Counted from the first letter of the stretch, positions 9,308 through 17,571 are shown. The stretch: 64,000 bases of DNA from Nitrososphaerota archaeon (GCA_028867755.1 JAGWFT010000002.1:124001-188000), one strand, 5' to 3'. Made by a program: numbers and translations. The notes: generated by a model not told the origin, from the sequence alone.

Positions 9308-9365
9308 TTTATTTATGCCGACAAATCAAATTTTATAATTGCATGGCCAACCTAGAATAGTAAAG

Positions 9366-9401
9366 ATGGCTTTATCTGCAGGCTATAGTTGGGGAACTTG
9401 A
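9366..9401 (+). CDS. Candidate 11-codon leader ORF (MALSAGYSWGT)
   Basis: An ATG at 9366 starts 11 codons and its TGA stop (9399-9401) overlaps the ATG of the next gene by one base. A box A (TTTTATAATT, 9331-9340) centred about 9335 puts the transcript start at about 9361-9366, so this would be the first, leaderless, ORF of the mRNA, with re-initiation at 9401. No known leader peptide resembles it. Confidence 0.3.
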   Translation: MALSAGYSWGT

Positions 9402-9724
9402 TGAATAACAGACCAACTATCTTAGAAATTGCAAGTACTAGTTATGAAACAGAAATTGAATTGATTTCTTTTGCAATGAATAGCTTACAATTGCTTTGTG
9501 ATGTACGTAATGGATTTCTTATCAGCGAACCCATGCATAGATTTGGTTGGGCGTTTTTCAAGATATTGATAAAAGATGAACTCTTGTCTGCGATGCAACT
9601 AAAAGTTGATGACAAGATCCAAAAATCTAAAGGAAAAAAATATGAAGAAAAATTTGCTAGCTTTATGGCAAATCTCTTCGAACAAAATAATGCAAAAGTA
9701 AAGGTAAAATTGATAGAAGGCTAG
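9401..9724 (+). CDS. Conserved-looking hypothetical protein, 107 aa
   Basis: No family recognised. Predicted mostly helical, with a basic C-terminal half ([16 protein letters not shown], then KVKVKLIEG). The frame extends to a TTG at 9389, but the ATG at 9401 is preferred because it is coupled to the upstream mini-ORF. It overlaps the convergent S11 gene by 4 nt. It could be a nucleic-acid-associated protein, but only the charge supports that. Confidence 0.65.
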   Translation: MNNRPTILEIASTSYETEIELISFAMNSLQLLCDVRNGFLISEPMHRFGWAFFKILIKDELLSAMQLKVDDKIQKSKGKKYEEKFASFMANLFEQNNAKVKVKLIEG

Positions 9725-10125
9725 ACTCTTCTTCCTCTTTTGCCACCCTTTTTACGGGTAGTGTCATGAGGAATTGGCGTTACGTCATCGATTCTTCCGA
9801 TCTTAAATCCGCCTCTTGCTAGTGCTCTAATTGCTGCTTGTGCTCCAGGTCCTGGAACTCTAGATCCGACTCCGCCAACAGCTCTTACTCTAATATGAAG
9901 TCCTGTGAAGCCCTTGTCATGAGCAGACTCGACTACTGCTGCAGTAGACTTCATTGCAGCATATGGAGATGACTCGTATCTGTCTGCATTTACATGTCTT
10001 CCACCAGAACTGATGGATACAGTCTCGGCTCCGGAGACATCTGTGATATGAACAATAGTATTGTTATAACTACTATAGATGTGGGCGACGCCCCATTTCT
10101 CCTTAGTTTCTTGCTCTGACAACAT
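9721..10125 (-). CDS. rps11: 30S ribosomal protein S11 (uS11)
   Basis: 134 residues with the full S11 signature: [40 protein letters not shown] and [16 protein letters not shown], then a basic tail ([12 protein letters not shown]). It binds 16S rRNA at the platform. In many archaea S11 lies in the S13-S4-S11-RpoD operon; here it is not next to S4 or S13 but follows thiL, so it has been separated from that operon. Confidence 0.98.
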   Translation of the reverse strand: MLSEQETKEKWGVAHIYSSYNNTIVHITDVSGAETVSISSGGRHVNADRYESSPYAAMKSTAAVVESAHDKGFTGLHIRVRAVGGVGSRVPGPGAQAAIRALARGGFKIGRIDDVTPIPHDTTRKKGGKRGRRV

Positions 10126-10155
10126 TTCAGAGCTCTATAACGGGTTTAAAAAACA

Positions 10156-11112
10156 TTAGGATCTAAGATGAACCCAACCACATCGTTTGAGAATCCTTTC
10201 TTGCGTCTTGTCTCTGAGAACGACGTTTTTGCCATTGGTGACATGGCCTATTTCAAAAATGGGAACATGGAGTCTTTTTGCAAATCTCCTGACTGCATTC
10301 ATGTTCTTTGTAGGTATTGTGGCAACTATCTCGTATTCTTCGCCGCCGCAAAAGACAAGATCTGTCAAGCTAACTTTCTTATTTTTTGCAAATGTCTCTA
10401 CGTCGGCTCCAGTTGGAATTTTTGTTATGACAAATCTCTTCTTGCTCAATTTGCTCATGTCATTTAGAGTGATAGATAGACCATCGCTTGAATCCATGGA
10501 CGAAGAAAAATATCTCGCAGATCTCAATCCGAACTCTAGTCTTGGTGTAGGTAAAAAGACGCTTTTCTTACATTTTTTAACAAATTTTGTATGTGTTCTG
10601 ATGTTTTGAAGAATCATCTTTAATCCTGATGAAGAATACCCAAAAGGCCCAGACACAATTATTCTGTCACCATTTCTTGCTCCACCTCTTGGTATTATTC
10701 TGTCGCCAATTCCAAACATAGAAACTTCAATGACAATCTCTTTTCCCTTGTTTACATCTCCGCCAACTATCTTTACGCCAAATTCCTTTGATGCTGTAGA
10801 AAAGCCATTTGCTAGCTCACTTATCATTTTTCTAGTAAATCCATGAGGAATAGCTAGTGAAATAGTCGCGTATCTAGGCTTGATTCCCTTGCAGGCAAAG
10901 TCGCTCACACATGAAACCATGCTCTTTCTAGCCACCTGATGTAACTTCATGCCAAGTGGAACGTCTGTACTTTGAACCAACATGTCTGATTTTACAATAA
11001 AGTTTCTGCTTGGCATTGTCAAGATCTCCAAGTCTTCTGGAACAAAGTTTGATTTTTGTCCAAAACGACTCTGGAATATTCTAATGATTTCTATTTCGTC
11101 TGGCTTCTTCAT
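10156..11112 (-). CDS. thiL: Thiamine-monophosphate kinase
   Basis: 318-residue member of the PurM/ThiL ATP-binding family, which phosphorylates thiamine monophosphate to thiamine pyrophosphate. Conserved features: VKSDMLVQSTDVPLGM, VSDFACKGIKPRYATISLA, the VGGDVNKG metal-binding stretch, and the glycine motif VSGPFGYSSSG. The MDSSDGLS block matches the family's DxSDGL. It overlaps the phosphohexomutase gene by 32 nt at its 5' end, so the two are co-transcribed. Confidence 0.9.
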   Translation of the reverse strand: MKKPDEIEIIRIFQSRFGQKSNFVPEDLEILTMPSRNFIVKSDMLVQSTDVPLGMKLHQVARKSMVSCVSDFACKGIKPRYATISLAIPHGFTRKMISELANGFSTASKEFGVKIVGGDVNKGKEIVIEVSMFGIGDRIIPRGGARNGDRIIVSGPFGYSSSGLKMILQNIRTHTKFVKKCKKSVFLPTPRLEFGLRSARYFSSSMDSSDGLSITLNDMSKLSKKRFVITKIPTGADVETFAKNKKVSLTDLVFCGGEEYEIVATIPTKNMNAVRRFAKRLHVPIFEIGHVTNGKNVVLRDKTQERILKRCGWVHLRS

Positions 11113-12436
11113 AGCTCTTACTGACTAGACTGGTCACTTCTTTTTCTATATCCTTTACTTTCCTAAAATCATTTGATTCAGCAGAAACTCTGATACTGTG
11201 TTCTGTATTGGATTGTCGCACTAGAACCCAACTATCATCATCTATGATTGACTTTACCCCATCCATTGTTATTATATGACTGAATTTCTTTTTCATCTTC
11301 TTTGTTAGTATTTCAATAGTTTTTTTGTGAAATTTCGAGTCTACATTTACCTTGGCTCTTCTTTGGAAATAACCTTCCATGAATTTGACAATGTCTAAAA
11401 ATTCCTTTGTTCCAACCATTGATGCAATCAAACCGCTGGTGAGCAGCCCATCTCTACACATATTAAATTCAGGTAAAATAAATCCAGCACTACTTCCTTC
11501 CCCACCTGCTTGAGAATTTGTCTTTAACATTAAATCAACAACATTGGCTTCTCCCACCTTAGATATCTTAACTTGACCTCCTTCATTGTTGATGAATTTT
11601 TCAATTGCAACACTTGTATCTATACTCAAAACAAATTTTTTGTATCCAATTTCAAGTGCTTTAGCAACTCCCAGTCCGAGAGTAGTATCTGGGGTTTGCT
11701 TCTTACCATCTCTTACTACTACTAGCCTGTCTCCATCTAAATCAAATGCAAATCCAATGGCTCCATTCTTGGATAGTCTTGTCAGGTCTGATAGCCTGTC
11801 AGAAGTTGGATCAGGACCACGCGAGGACTTGCCGGGAATGTGATTTATTTTTTTTACTTTGCATCCAATCCTGTCTAAAAGCAATGGGGCTACTTCAAAG
11901 GCTGCTCCGCCTCCAACGTCTACAACAACATTTGGTCTGCCCTTTACATTACCAATTAATTTTGCTGCCTCGTTGACATAGCTTGAATCAATCTCCGATT
12001 CTGAGCCAATTTTTTCCCTTGAATCTGGTTTTTTCTTTAGTAGGCATTCTAATTCTGATTCATTGATGCCTCTGCCATCTATGATAAATTTTAGACCGTT
12101 CCATTCAAGGGGATTGTGAGATGATGTTACTATCAATCCACTCCCATACTTTCTTGATTCTCTGAATGCTACTGGAGTAGGTGCTATTCCTAAATTGTAA
12201 ACTGCGATGCCTCTTTCCATGAGAGCCGCAGAAGCAACATGAGAGAGAATCTCACTTGATGGTCTGGTATCACGAGCCAGAGCACATTTTTTTGATTTTA
12301 TTAGATGAGAAAAATTATAACAAAAATGAATTATATCTTTGAGGTTAAGGTCGTCTAAAAAAATTCCGCGTACTCCGGAAATTGATACCTTCAATGACTG
12401 GAAAGCACAAAGGCTTTTTATAAACTCTGATGGCAT
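11081..12436 (-). CDS. glmM: Phosphoglucosamine mutase / phosphomannomutase family
   Basis: 451-residue alpha-D-phosphohexomutase. The phosphoserine loop is seen as IVTSSHNPLEWNGLKF, the metal-binding loop as FDLDGDRLVVV (DxDxDR), and the sugar-binding loop as GGEGSSAGFI (GEGSG-like). It interconverts hexose 1- and 6-phosphates for surface-sugar synthesis; archaeal members are often bifunctional for glucosamine and mannose/glucose. The start lies only 11 bp from the divergently transcribed tRNA-Thr, so each promoter must overlap the other gene. Confidence 0.88.
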   Translation of the reverse strand: MPSEFIKSLCAFQSLKVSISGVRGIFLDDLNLKDIIHFCYNFSHLIKSKKCALARDTRPSSEILSHVASAALMERGIAVYNLGIAPTPVAFRESRKYGSGLIVTSSHNPLEWNGLKFIIDGRGINESELECLLKKKPDSREKIGSESEIDSSYVNEAAKLIGNVKGRPNVVVDVGGGAAFEVAPLLLDRIGCKVKKINHIPGKSSRGPDPTSDRLSDLTRLSKNGAIGFAFDLDGDRLVVVRDGKKQTPDTTLGLGVAKALEIGYKKFVLSIDTSVAIEKFINNEGGQVKISKVGEANVVDLMLKTNSQAGGEGSSAGFILPEFNMCRDGLLTSGLIASMVGTKEFLDIVKFMEGYFQRRAKVNVDSKFHKKTIEILTKKMKKKFSHIITMDGVKSIIDDDSWVLVRQSNTEHSIRVSAESNDFRKVKDIEKEVTSLVSKSYEEARRNRNH

Positions 12437-12447
12437 TGCGAACCAAT

Positions 12448-12521
12448 GCCTCGATAGCTCAGCCTGGTAGAGCGAACGCCTCGTAAGCGTTAGGCCGCGG
12501 GATCGAATCCCGCTCGAGGCT
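12448..12521 (+). tRNA. tRNA-Thr (CGT)
   Basis: Cloverleaf folds fully: acceptor GCCTCGA pairs with TCGAGGC, anticodon stem AACGC/GCGTT encloses the loop CTCGTAA with anticodon CGT, and the T stem GCGGG/CCCGC encloses ATCGAAT. The discriminator base is T. No CCA is encoded and there is no intron. The T loop begins with A instead of the usual T54. Confidence 0.95.
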
Positions 12522-12579
12522 CATCAATTACATTTTCAAAAATTTTACAAATATTTTTGTTATATGGAATGTCGAAAAT

Positions 12580-12678
12580 TCAAAATTGTTTGTTCTGTTC
12601 GTGTCCTTCATCCAGAGTTTCTATATCTAATTCTAATTCTTTTGCAAGCCCTTTCCACCATACTAACACTTCTGTCAT
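12580..12678 (-). CDS. Candidate microprotein, 32 aa (region 12522-12953)
   Basis: In the 430-bp gap between tRNA-Thr and the winged-helix gene, the minus strand has ATG at 12678 opening a 32-codon frame with Glu/Leu-rich, protein-like composition (MTEVLVWWKGLAKELELD, then IETLDEGHEQNKQF). GGGGAG lies 8 nt before the ATG, and TCTATAAAGG (about 12713-12722) could be the TATA box. An overlapping frame starting slightly upstream also looks protein-like, so a degenerate gene is possible. I see nothing else in the gap. Confidence 0.35.
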   Translation of the reverse strand: MTEVLVWWKGLAKELELDIETLDEGHEQNKQF

Positions 12679-12953
12679 CCCAATACTCCCCAAACATAGA
12701 CAAGACTACACCTTTATAGATCTGTCGGTCGCTTTATACCCAATCTGCAGATCCATTTCTGATCTAAAAAATTCATTAGAACTTTTCAATAATGATTTTT
12801 GTATCTTTTTGTAAATGTAGTAAAGGAATTCTGCAAGATCGCTTTTTTGAAATCTGATGACACATATCTCAAAATCCACTTTGAAACATTTTAGATAATC
12901 TATTGGTTTCTAGATTAGAGTTTCTGAAATTAAAAATGTAGTAGAGGTGTGGC

Positions 12954-13235
12954 TTAGAGTTCTAGGCCGAAAGAGTCAGCCAAGCTCTGGAATTGTATGT
13001 AGGTTTCTAGGTACTGCTTGCCTTTTGAAGTAATGACAAACGTATTTTTGCCATCGAATTCTATCCTGTTTATTAGGCCTGCTCCAGTTAGGTTGTCAAT
13101 AAACTTGGAGAGCCTTGAATGTGATAAGTTAGCCTTTGTTAGAAGTGATGTTACATTAATGCCATTTACGCCACTTTCTTCTGTGACCGATAGCAGATCT
13201 CGTACTATCTGCATGCTAGTTCTATACGCAACCAT
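12954..13235 (-). CDS. Winged-helix transcriptional regulator (HTH_45-like)
   Basis: 93 residues: YRTSMQIVRDLLS, then a helix-turn-helix (VTSLLTKANLSHSRLSKFID), the wing (GLINRIEF, NTFVITSKGKQYL) and a C-terminal helix ending SLADSFGLEL. This is the small archaeal winged-helix family expanded in Thaumarchaeota. It is clearly paralogous to the protein at 19793-20083. Minus-strand box A CCTTATATC (about 13258-13266) is about 27 nt before the start, so the mRNA is probably leaderless. The targets are unknown. Confidence 0.85.
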   Translation of the reverse strand: MVAYRTSMQIVRDLLSVTEESGVNGINVTSLLTKANLSHSRLSKFIDNLTGAGLINRIEFDGKNTFVITSKGKQYLETYIQFQSLADSFGLEL

Positions 13236-13323
13236 ATTCGGTACTTATAAGGCGTGGTGATATAAGGGTATTACGCTTCCTCTCACGAAACACTGCTTAC
13301 CAAATAATTCTATTATGAAACAG

Positions 13324-13331
13324 ATTTTATC
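13324..13331 (+). promoter_or_regulatory. Box A of the YkgJ-like gene
   Basis: ATTTTATC is centred about 26 nt before the TTG at 13354. This TTG is the only start after an in-frame stop at 13345-13347, and the spacing indicates a leaderless transcript beginning at a TTG codon. Confidence 0.5.
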
Positions 13332-13353
13332 CCTTTTCAATACTTAGATCGTA

Positions 13354-13911
13354 TTGGATTTTTCTTGCATAGAGGGGTGTTCCAAATGCTGTATAGAAAG
13401 GGAATACTATCCATCTGTGAAATTTGGCAAAGTAGGAGTGCTAATCCTGCCTGACGAGAAACAAAAAATAGAGTTTCTTGCAAAAAATCACTCTACTAAA
13501 GTGATAATTCTTCCTAGGATAGGAATCTCAGAAAAAAATGACAAGCCAGATGAAATTCTTGCATATCAAATGATGGGCAAAGAACCTAATGGAAACACAT
13601 GTCCTTTTCTTGATACTGAAAGCAGTGAGCGATCGCCACATGGTGGATACAAGTGTAAGATATACCAAGATAGACCACTTGCTTGCAGGGCTTATCCACT
13701 AATCGAGTCTTCACCTCCTGTATTAGATCCAAAATGCAAATTCTGCGAAAGTTGTTCTAGTCCTACTGGAAATATTCATTCTGAACTTGAATCGCTTGCT
13801 AAAATAAAGAACAAGATGGAAACCAAAGCGCAATACATATGGCGATATGCTACGGGAATAGGGGAAGAGTCAGATAAATCTCAGATAAAGACTGGTTGGT
13901 TTTTAGTTTGA
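13354..13911 (+). CDS. YkgJ-family CxxCC metal-binding protein
   Basis: 185 residues starting at TTG. The N-terminal motif CIEGCSKCC, the central YKCKIYQDRPLACRAYPL and the C-terminal CKFCESC form the YkgJ cysteine pattern, thought to bind zinc or an Fe-S cluster. Family members are implicated in metal or redox functions but have no settled activity. The start is fixed by an upstream in-frame stop. The 3' end overlaps the convergent zinc-ribbon gene by 9 nt. Confidence 0.8.
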   Translation: MDFSCIEGCSKCCIEREYYPSVKFGKVGVLILPDEKQKIEFLAKNHSTKVIILPRIGISEKNDKPDEILAYQMMGKEPNGNTCPFLDTESSERSPHGGYKCKIYQDRPLACRAYPLIESSPPVLDPKCKFCESCSSPTGNIHSELESLAKIKNKMETKAQYIWRYATGIGEESDKSQIKTGWFLV

Positions 13912-14067
13912 TTTGTTCACTCTTTCATGAGTGCCTGGATAATGTTCAGAGATCTTTTTGGAATAGCACTTGCTACACAAAAGTCCCTTGACATTCCATG
14001 TTTCCATAGGATGGTATTCATGATCCAAGGGGCCGTTGCATACACCACATTTTTTTGCTTCTTCCAC
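13903..14067 (-). CDS. Zinc-ribbon microprotein, 54 aa
   Basis: A GTG-started frame with two CxxC knuckles 21 residues apart: KKCGVCNGPLDHEYHPMETW, then LLCSKCYSKKISEHYPGTHE. This is the spacing of a single zinc ribbon; four cysteines and several histidines are present. An in-frame stop lies 7 codons upstream, so GTG at 14067 is the only good start. No named family is recognised. The composition and clean Cys spacing support a real gene. Confidence 0.7.
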   Translation of the reverse strand: MEEAKKCGVCNGPLDHEYHPMETWNVKGLLCSKCYSKKISEHYPGTHERVNKSN

Positions 14068-14132
14068 GTTTGAAAATTCATTTTTTCGTTATAAAAAGCA
14101 TGTTAAATACTACTAATTTCATACAGTAAGAC

Positions 14133-14202
14133 AGCGGTAGACGGATGGCTAATGTGGACCTCCTGCAAGAGACCTATCGGTCACCCATCTGCCGCTACTT
14201 TT
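14133..14202 (+). ncRNA. Candidate structured small RNA of unknown class
   Basis: AGCGGTAGA (14133-14141) pairs with TCTGCCGCT (14188-14196) as a 9-bp stem, allowing one G-T pair. Inside it, GTGGACC (14154-14160) can pair with GGTCAC (14179-14184) with one bulged G, and CTC/GAG can close a CTGCAA loop. TTAAATACT (14103-14111) fits a box A about 26 nt before 14133, and TTTT follows the stem at 14199-14202, as expected for an independent transcription unit. It is not a cloverleaf tRNA, and no C/D boxes or ACA tail are seen. A 3' structure of the AIPR mRNA is the alternative. Confidence 0.45.
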
Positions 14203-14214
14203 CATATATAGTTT

Positions 14215-15969
14215 TTAGAAAAGATCTTGTACTATTTTTCGGATGCCAGTTATCTCGTCTTCTTCCTGTTTTATTTTCTTCTCAATGACCCGTATCATGG
14301 AATCTAGCCAAAGATGGTGTGAGAAGAAATTATGATATGTATTTGCAGCAGTCATCTCATCGTCAACTACAGTATCCTCTAAAAATTTTGTCACTACAGT
14401 ATCTGTAAGTTTTAAGATTCTCTGGTTTAGTTTGACACTTTTAAAAATTGGCTCTAACTTTGAAATATCTTCCTTGAAATCCCCTTTGGTAAGAAGTATT
14501 TTTTCATGCAGAATTTTAAAGTAAACTGCAACAAAAAACAGTGTTGCGTATCTTTTTGTTTTGTGGCCTCCCTTCTTTCCATAACTTAATGCTACTTTTG
14601 CATATTCTTTTACAAGATAAGGATACAACAACAGCCTGCAATCGTCTTTTAATTTTTCATTGAATACTTCGTCATACTTACTTCCCCTTGGTAAGAACTG
14701 TGCAGGAGAACTGTATGATTCTGTAGGTCTTTGTTCAATTCCGGCTACAAATACCTGTATTGCATCTTTGGCAACAATTACTTTTTTGTGGTTGTCAGGA
14801 AGATACTTGTTGTATGTGGGGTCACCTAAGAATTCAGATTGCTGAGATTTTGCTTTACTATCAAATGACCCAGCTTGTATCTCATAAAAATACCTGAAAT
14901 TCTCCATTTGAGATTTGATTGATTTGTGAAAGTCCATAAGGGAAACCAGATCTTTTCCTCTTACTGCATTCTGAGAGTTTCTATATTTTGTAATGTTGTT
15001 CTGGTCCATCTCATCCGCTGCCTTGATTATGGTCACAGTAATACTTCCATCCAGATTGTGAGTTCGCTTTGCATGGTCTAGTACTGAATTGGATGTTTGA
15101 GCACCATTGACTATTTGTGGTGCATGCAAAAGTATCGAGTTATCTTCAAGCTCTTCAAAATCATTTACAACTATAGTTATACCGTTATTATAGTAAAAGA
15201 ACTTGTTTGGCGATTCTTGCAAGGTCTCACGAAGACCCTTGTTTACAGTAGTTTTGAACTGCATCCATTGCCTTATGTTTGATTCAAAGACATAATCCCT
15301 GTTTTTTGTAACAAAGTTAGTTAATTCTCTCAGCTTTAGGATGCCAAGAAGTGTATTCTGGTATCGTAGCTTGCATTCTAGCCTTATGGAGGCCTTTTTT
15401 CCAACTGCTGGCTTTCTTATCCTGTCCCAAAGTTTTTGAATTATTATATCAATATCGTATATCTCAATAGATTCGTAATTTTCCTCATCTACTCTTTGGT
15501 CAGTAACATAAACACATTCAATTTTTAGATTTTTTTCCTGAATCTGTGTTACAAGGCGTGCAATCTCAGGTCGCATTTTTGAAATGTCCTTTGCACGTAA
15601 ACTTTGTACGTCTTGCCTAAACTTGGCAATTGCTTCCATAGAGTGTGATGTACCATATTTTGATTGAAAGAGATAGACCTTGTCTTCAGAAAAGTCAACT
15701 GGTAGATATGCATCTATGCCAAGATCGTTTGGGCCATCAACGATCGCATCAGTTGCATCATCTTCCGTTGCTTCAAAAACTCTTGTAAGCACCCATTGGA
15801 GAAAATTATGGCCTTTTTCAACTTCACTTTGAGCGTCTTCTGCATATTCTTTAACACTATCTCGTATGTTTTGAGCAAATCCTTCTAATGGTTGCCCACT
15901 GAGTGACTGCTGTAAAAGGGGTCTTGCACCTGGTATGTATTCTAGTAATCCATTATTTCTATCGGCCAA
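14215..15969 (-). CDS. AIPR-family (abortive infection/phage-resistance) protein
   Basis: 584 residues. The central block FFYYNNGITIVVNDFE followed by APQIVNGAQTSNSV is the AIPR signature. The N-terminus has NDLGIDAYL (Asp86) then VYLFQSKYG (Gln102-x-Lys104), which fits a PD-(D/E)XK nuclease core. Family members are found in phage-defence loci. Here it stands alone: no methyltransferase, helicase or antitoxin gene is adjacent, only the candidate small RNA downstream and tRNA-Cys upstream. A target next to a tRNA hints at acquisition by transfer, but no integrase or att repeat is visible. Confidence 0.85.
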   Translation of the reverse strand: MADRNNGLLEYIPGARPLLQQSLSGQPLEGFAQNIRDSVKEYAEDAQSEVEKGHNFLQWVLTRVFEATEDDATDAIVDGPNDLGIDAYLPVDFSEDKVYLFQSKYGTSHSMEAIAKFRQDVQSLRAKDISKMRPEIARLVTQIQEKNLKIECVYVTDQRVDEENYESIEIYDIDIIIQKLWDRIRKPAVGKKASIRLECKLRYQNTLLGILKLRELTNFVTKNRDYVFESNIRQWMQFKTTVNKGLRETLQESPNKFFYYNNGITIVVNDFEELEDNSILLHAPQIVNGAQTSNSVLDHAKRTHNLDGSITVTIIKAADEMDQNNITKYRNSQNAVRGKDLVSLMDFHKSIKSQMENFRYFYEIQAGSFDSKAKSQQSEFLGDPTYNKYLPDNHKKVIVAKDAIQVFVAGIEQRPTESYSSPAQFLPRGSKYDEVFNEKLKDDCRLLLYPYLVKEYAKVALSYGKKGGHKTKRYATLFFVAVYFKILHEKILLTKGDFKEDISKLEPIFKSVKLNQRILKLTDTVVTKFLEDTVVDDEMTAANTYHNFFSHHLWLDSMIRVIEKKIKQEEDEITGIRKIVQDLF

Positions 15970-16029
15970 GTCTGATTTGGATAGAATTTGGTGTATTTAG
16001 TAAAGTAGGTTATTATGATATACTCAAAA

Positions 16030-16101
16030 AGGTGAGGAAGGGATTCGAACCCCTATAGATTCGCTCTGCAGGCGAACGCATAGCCGCTCTGCCACCTCAC
16101 C
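16030..16101 (-). tRNA. tRNA-Cys (GCA)
   Basis: On the minus strand the acceptor GGTGAGG pairs with CCTCACC, with discriminator T as expected for Cys. The anticodon stem TTCGC/GCGAA encloses CTGCAGA, anticodon GCA. The T arm AGGGG-TTCGAAT-CCCTT is normal. No intron and no encoded CCA; a short T-run follows the 3' end. Confidence 0.96.
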
Positions 16102-16142
16102 GCAATCAAAAAGGTTTCCTATGAACAATTAAATCTTTTAGA

Positions 16143-16364
16143 TCAGAATTTTGAAAACTGTTTTGCAGCTAGCCTGACATCTTCTGCCTTGATTGTTTTT
16201 CTACCCGCATGTGTAGACATCTCAACTGCACTCTTGGCAATGGATGCTCCCACCTCTTCCAATATTCTTCTCAATTCATTTGCTGACTCGTCGCTTACTC
16301 TGTCAGCACCAGCCTTTTTTAGGATCCTGTACATGACAGAGAGACCAAATTCAGATGTTGTCAT
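16143..16364 (-). CDS. Archaeal histone
   Basis: 73 residues forming one histone fold: an alpha1 region with FGLSVMYRILKKAGADRVSD, the long central helix (SANELRRILEEVGASIAKSA) and the C-terminal part AGRKTIKAEDVRLAAKQFSKF. The RKTIKAEDV stretch is the conserved L2/alpha3 DNA-contact element. It has the usual archaeal length and no tails. Minus-strand box A (CTTTTATCTC, 16385-16394) is about 25 nt upstream. Confidence 0.97.
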   Translation of the reverse strand: MTTSEFGLSVMYRILKKAGADRVSDESANELRRILEEVGASIAKSAVEMSTHAGRKTIKAEDVRLAAKQFSKF

Positions 16365-16461
16365 GTTTTAATTTCAAGTATCTGAGATAAAAGACTTCAA
16401 GTGGAAAAAAGACTATCTGTGGATCGATTTATACACACTATTTCGTGGTTTATAGTATACC

Positions 16462-17220
16462 ATGAGCTGGTTGACTGACGCCCACATTCACTTGTCTGAT
16501 AGTGAGTTCAAGCCAGAATGGCAGTTCATACTTGTCGCCATGGATAAGATGCGAATAAAAGCATGTTGTGTATCTATGGACTATCAAAGCTCAAACGCAA
16601 CATTAGAACTAGGTACAAAAAGCCCACTAGTTCTTCCGTTTCTTGGAATACATCCAGAAAAAGCTGGAAATGAAGAACTAGAACCAGTATTAGATTTGAT
16701 AATGAAAAACTCTAACAAAATATCAGGTATTGGGGAGATTGGTCTTGACAGGACATATGTCTCTGACGAGAATGGTTTTAATCGTCAGGTTGATGTTTTT
16801 GAGAAGATGTTATCCTTGGCTGAAAAGCTCAAAAAACCAGTATCAATTCATTCCAGAAAGACATTAGAGGAGATATTTTCTATTTTGCCATCGTATCATA
16901 TTGATGGAGTTTTGTTACATTGGTTTGCAGGAAATAAAAAACAACTACAAAAAGCCATGGACTTGGGATGTTATGTTTCGTATGGTCCTGCCATGGTTTA
17001 TTCTCAAGATAAGCAAATTCTTCTCACCCAGACAGAACCTAGTAAGATCTTGTTAGAAACAGATGGACCGGTAAAATTCTCAAAATGTTTTGGATACAAA
17101 ACTACACAAATAACATTTCTTCCAAGTGTTCTTTTTTGTGCATCACAGATTCTAGGTAAAAGATATGATGAGACACTTGAAGCTATAGAAAAAAATATGA
17201 ATTCATATCTTGGCGTATAG
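16462..17220 (+). CDS. tatD: TatD-family metal-dependent hydrolase
   Basis: 252-residue TIM-barrel hydrolase. Metal ligands are seen in TDAHIHLSD (HxH), GIGEIGLDRTY (the Glu), IHSRK (His), LLHWFAG (His) and LLETDGP (Asp). The family includes 3'-5' DNA exonucleases and related deoxyribonucleases, so a role in nucleic acid turnover is likely. Its neighbour S17e follows after 16 nt. Confidence 0.9.
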   Translation: MSWLTDAHIHLSDSEFKPEWQFILVAMDKMRIKACCVSMDYQSSNATLELGTKSPLVLPFLGIHPEKAGNEELEPVLDLIMKNSNKISGIGEIGLDRTYVSDENGFNRQVDVFEKMLSLAEKLKKPVSIHSRKTLEEIFSILPSYHIDGVLLHWFAGNKKQLQKAMDLGCYVSYGPAMVYSQDKQILLTQTEPSKILLETDGPVKFSKCFGYKTTQITFLPSVLFCASQILGKRYDETLEAIEKNMNSYLGV

Positions 17221-17236
17221 GTATAAAATACCCCTT

Positions 17237-17512
17237 ATGCCAACCGGTAACGTGAATAGAGTCAGACGAATTTCTACCGAACTGATGGCTACTTATAAAG
17301 GAGAATTTGGTACTGATTTTAAGCAAAATAAGACACTACTTAACGAAGTTGCAATTGTAAGATCAAAAGGACTAAAAAATGAGATTGCAGGCTATATCAC
17401 GGCCCATTTGAGACGAGAACTTGAAGAGCAAGAAGAAAAAGATGCACAAGCAATGGATCGTGCACAACCTGTAGAAGAAACTGAAGAGATGGAAGAGCAA
17501 CTTATCAGCTAA
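17237..17512 (+). CDS. rps17e: 30S ribosomal protein S17e (eS17)
   Basis: 91 residues from ATG 17237 (MPTGNVNRVRRISTELM). Family features: YKGEFGTDFKQNKTLLNEVA and SKGLKNEIAGYITAHLRREL. The frame extends upstream to 17210 inside tatD, but the basic MPTGNVNRVRRI start matches eS17. The acidic C-terminal extension (EEQEEKDAQAMDR, then EETEEMEEQ) is longer than in many eS17 proteins. Confidence 0.93.
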   Translation: MPTGNVNRVRRISTELMATYKGEFGTDFKQNKTLLNEVAIVRSKGLKNEIAGYITAHLRRELEEQEEKDAQAMDRAQPVEETEEMEEQLIS

Positions 17513-17571
17513 GTTCTCAGGCAATTCACAAACCAAAAATTCCATATTGAGCTAATGAATTTCTTAATCTT

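Noticed and set aside
12557-12814. 85-aa plus-strand frame after tRNA-Thr
   Set aside because: Composition rich in Cys/Ser/Phe as in antisense shadows; the minus strand looks more protein-like.
14133-14196. tRNA-like molecule with CTGCAA loop (Cys-like anticodon)
   Set aside because: There is no D arm or TTC T arm, the closing stem has 9 pairs, and a proper tRNA-Cys is found at 16030-16101. It is kept only as a candidate RNA of unknown class.
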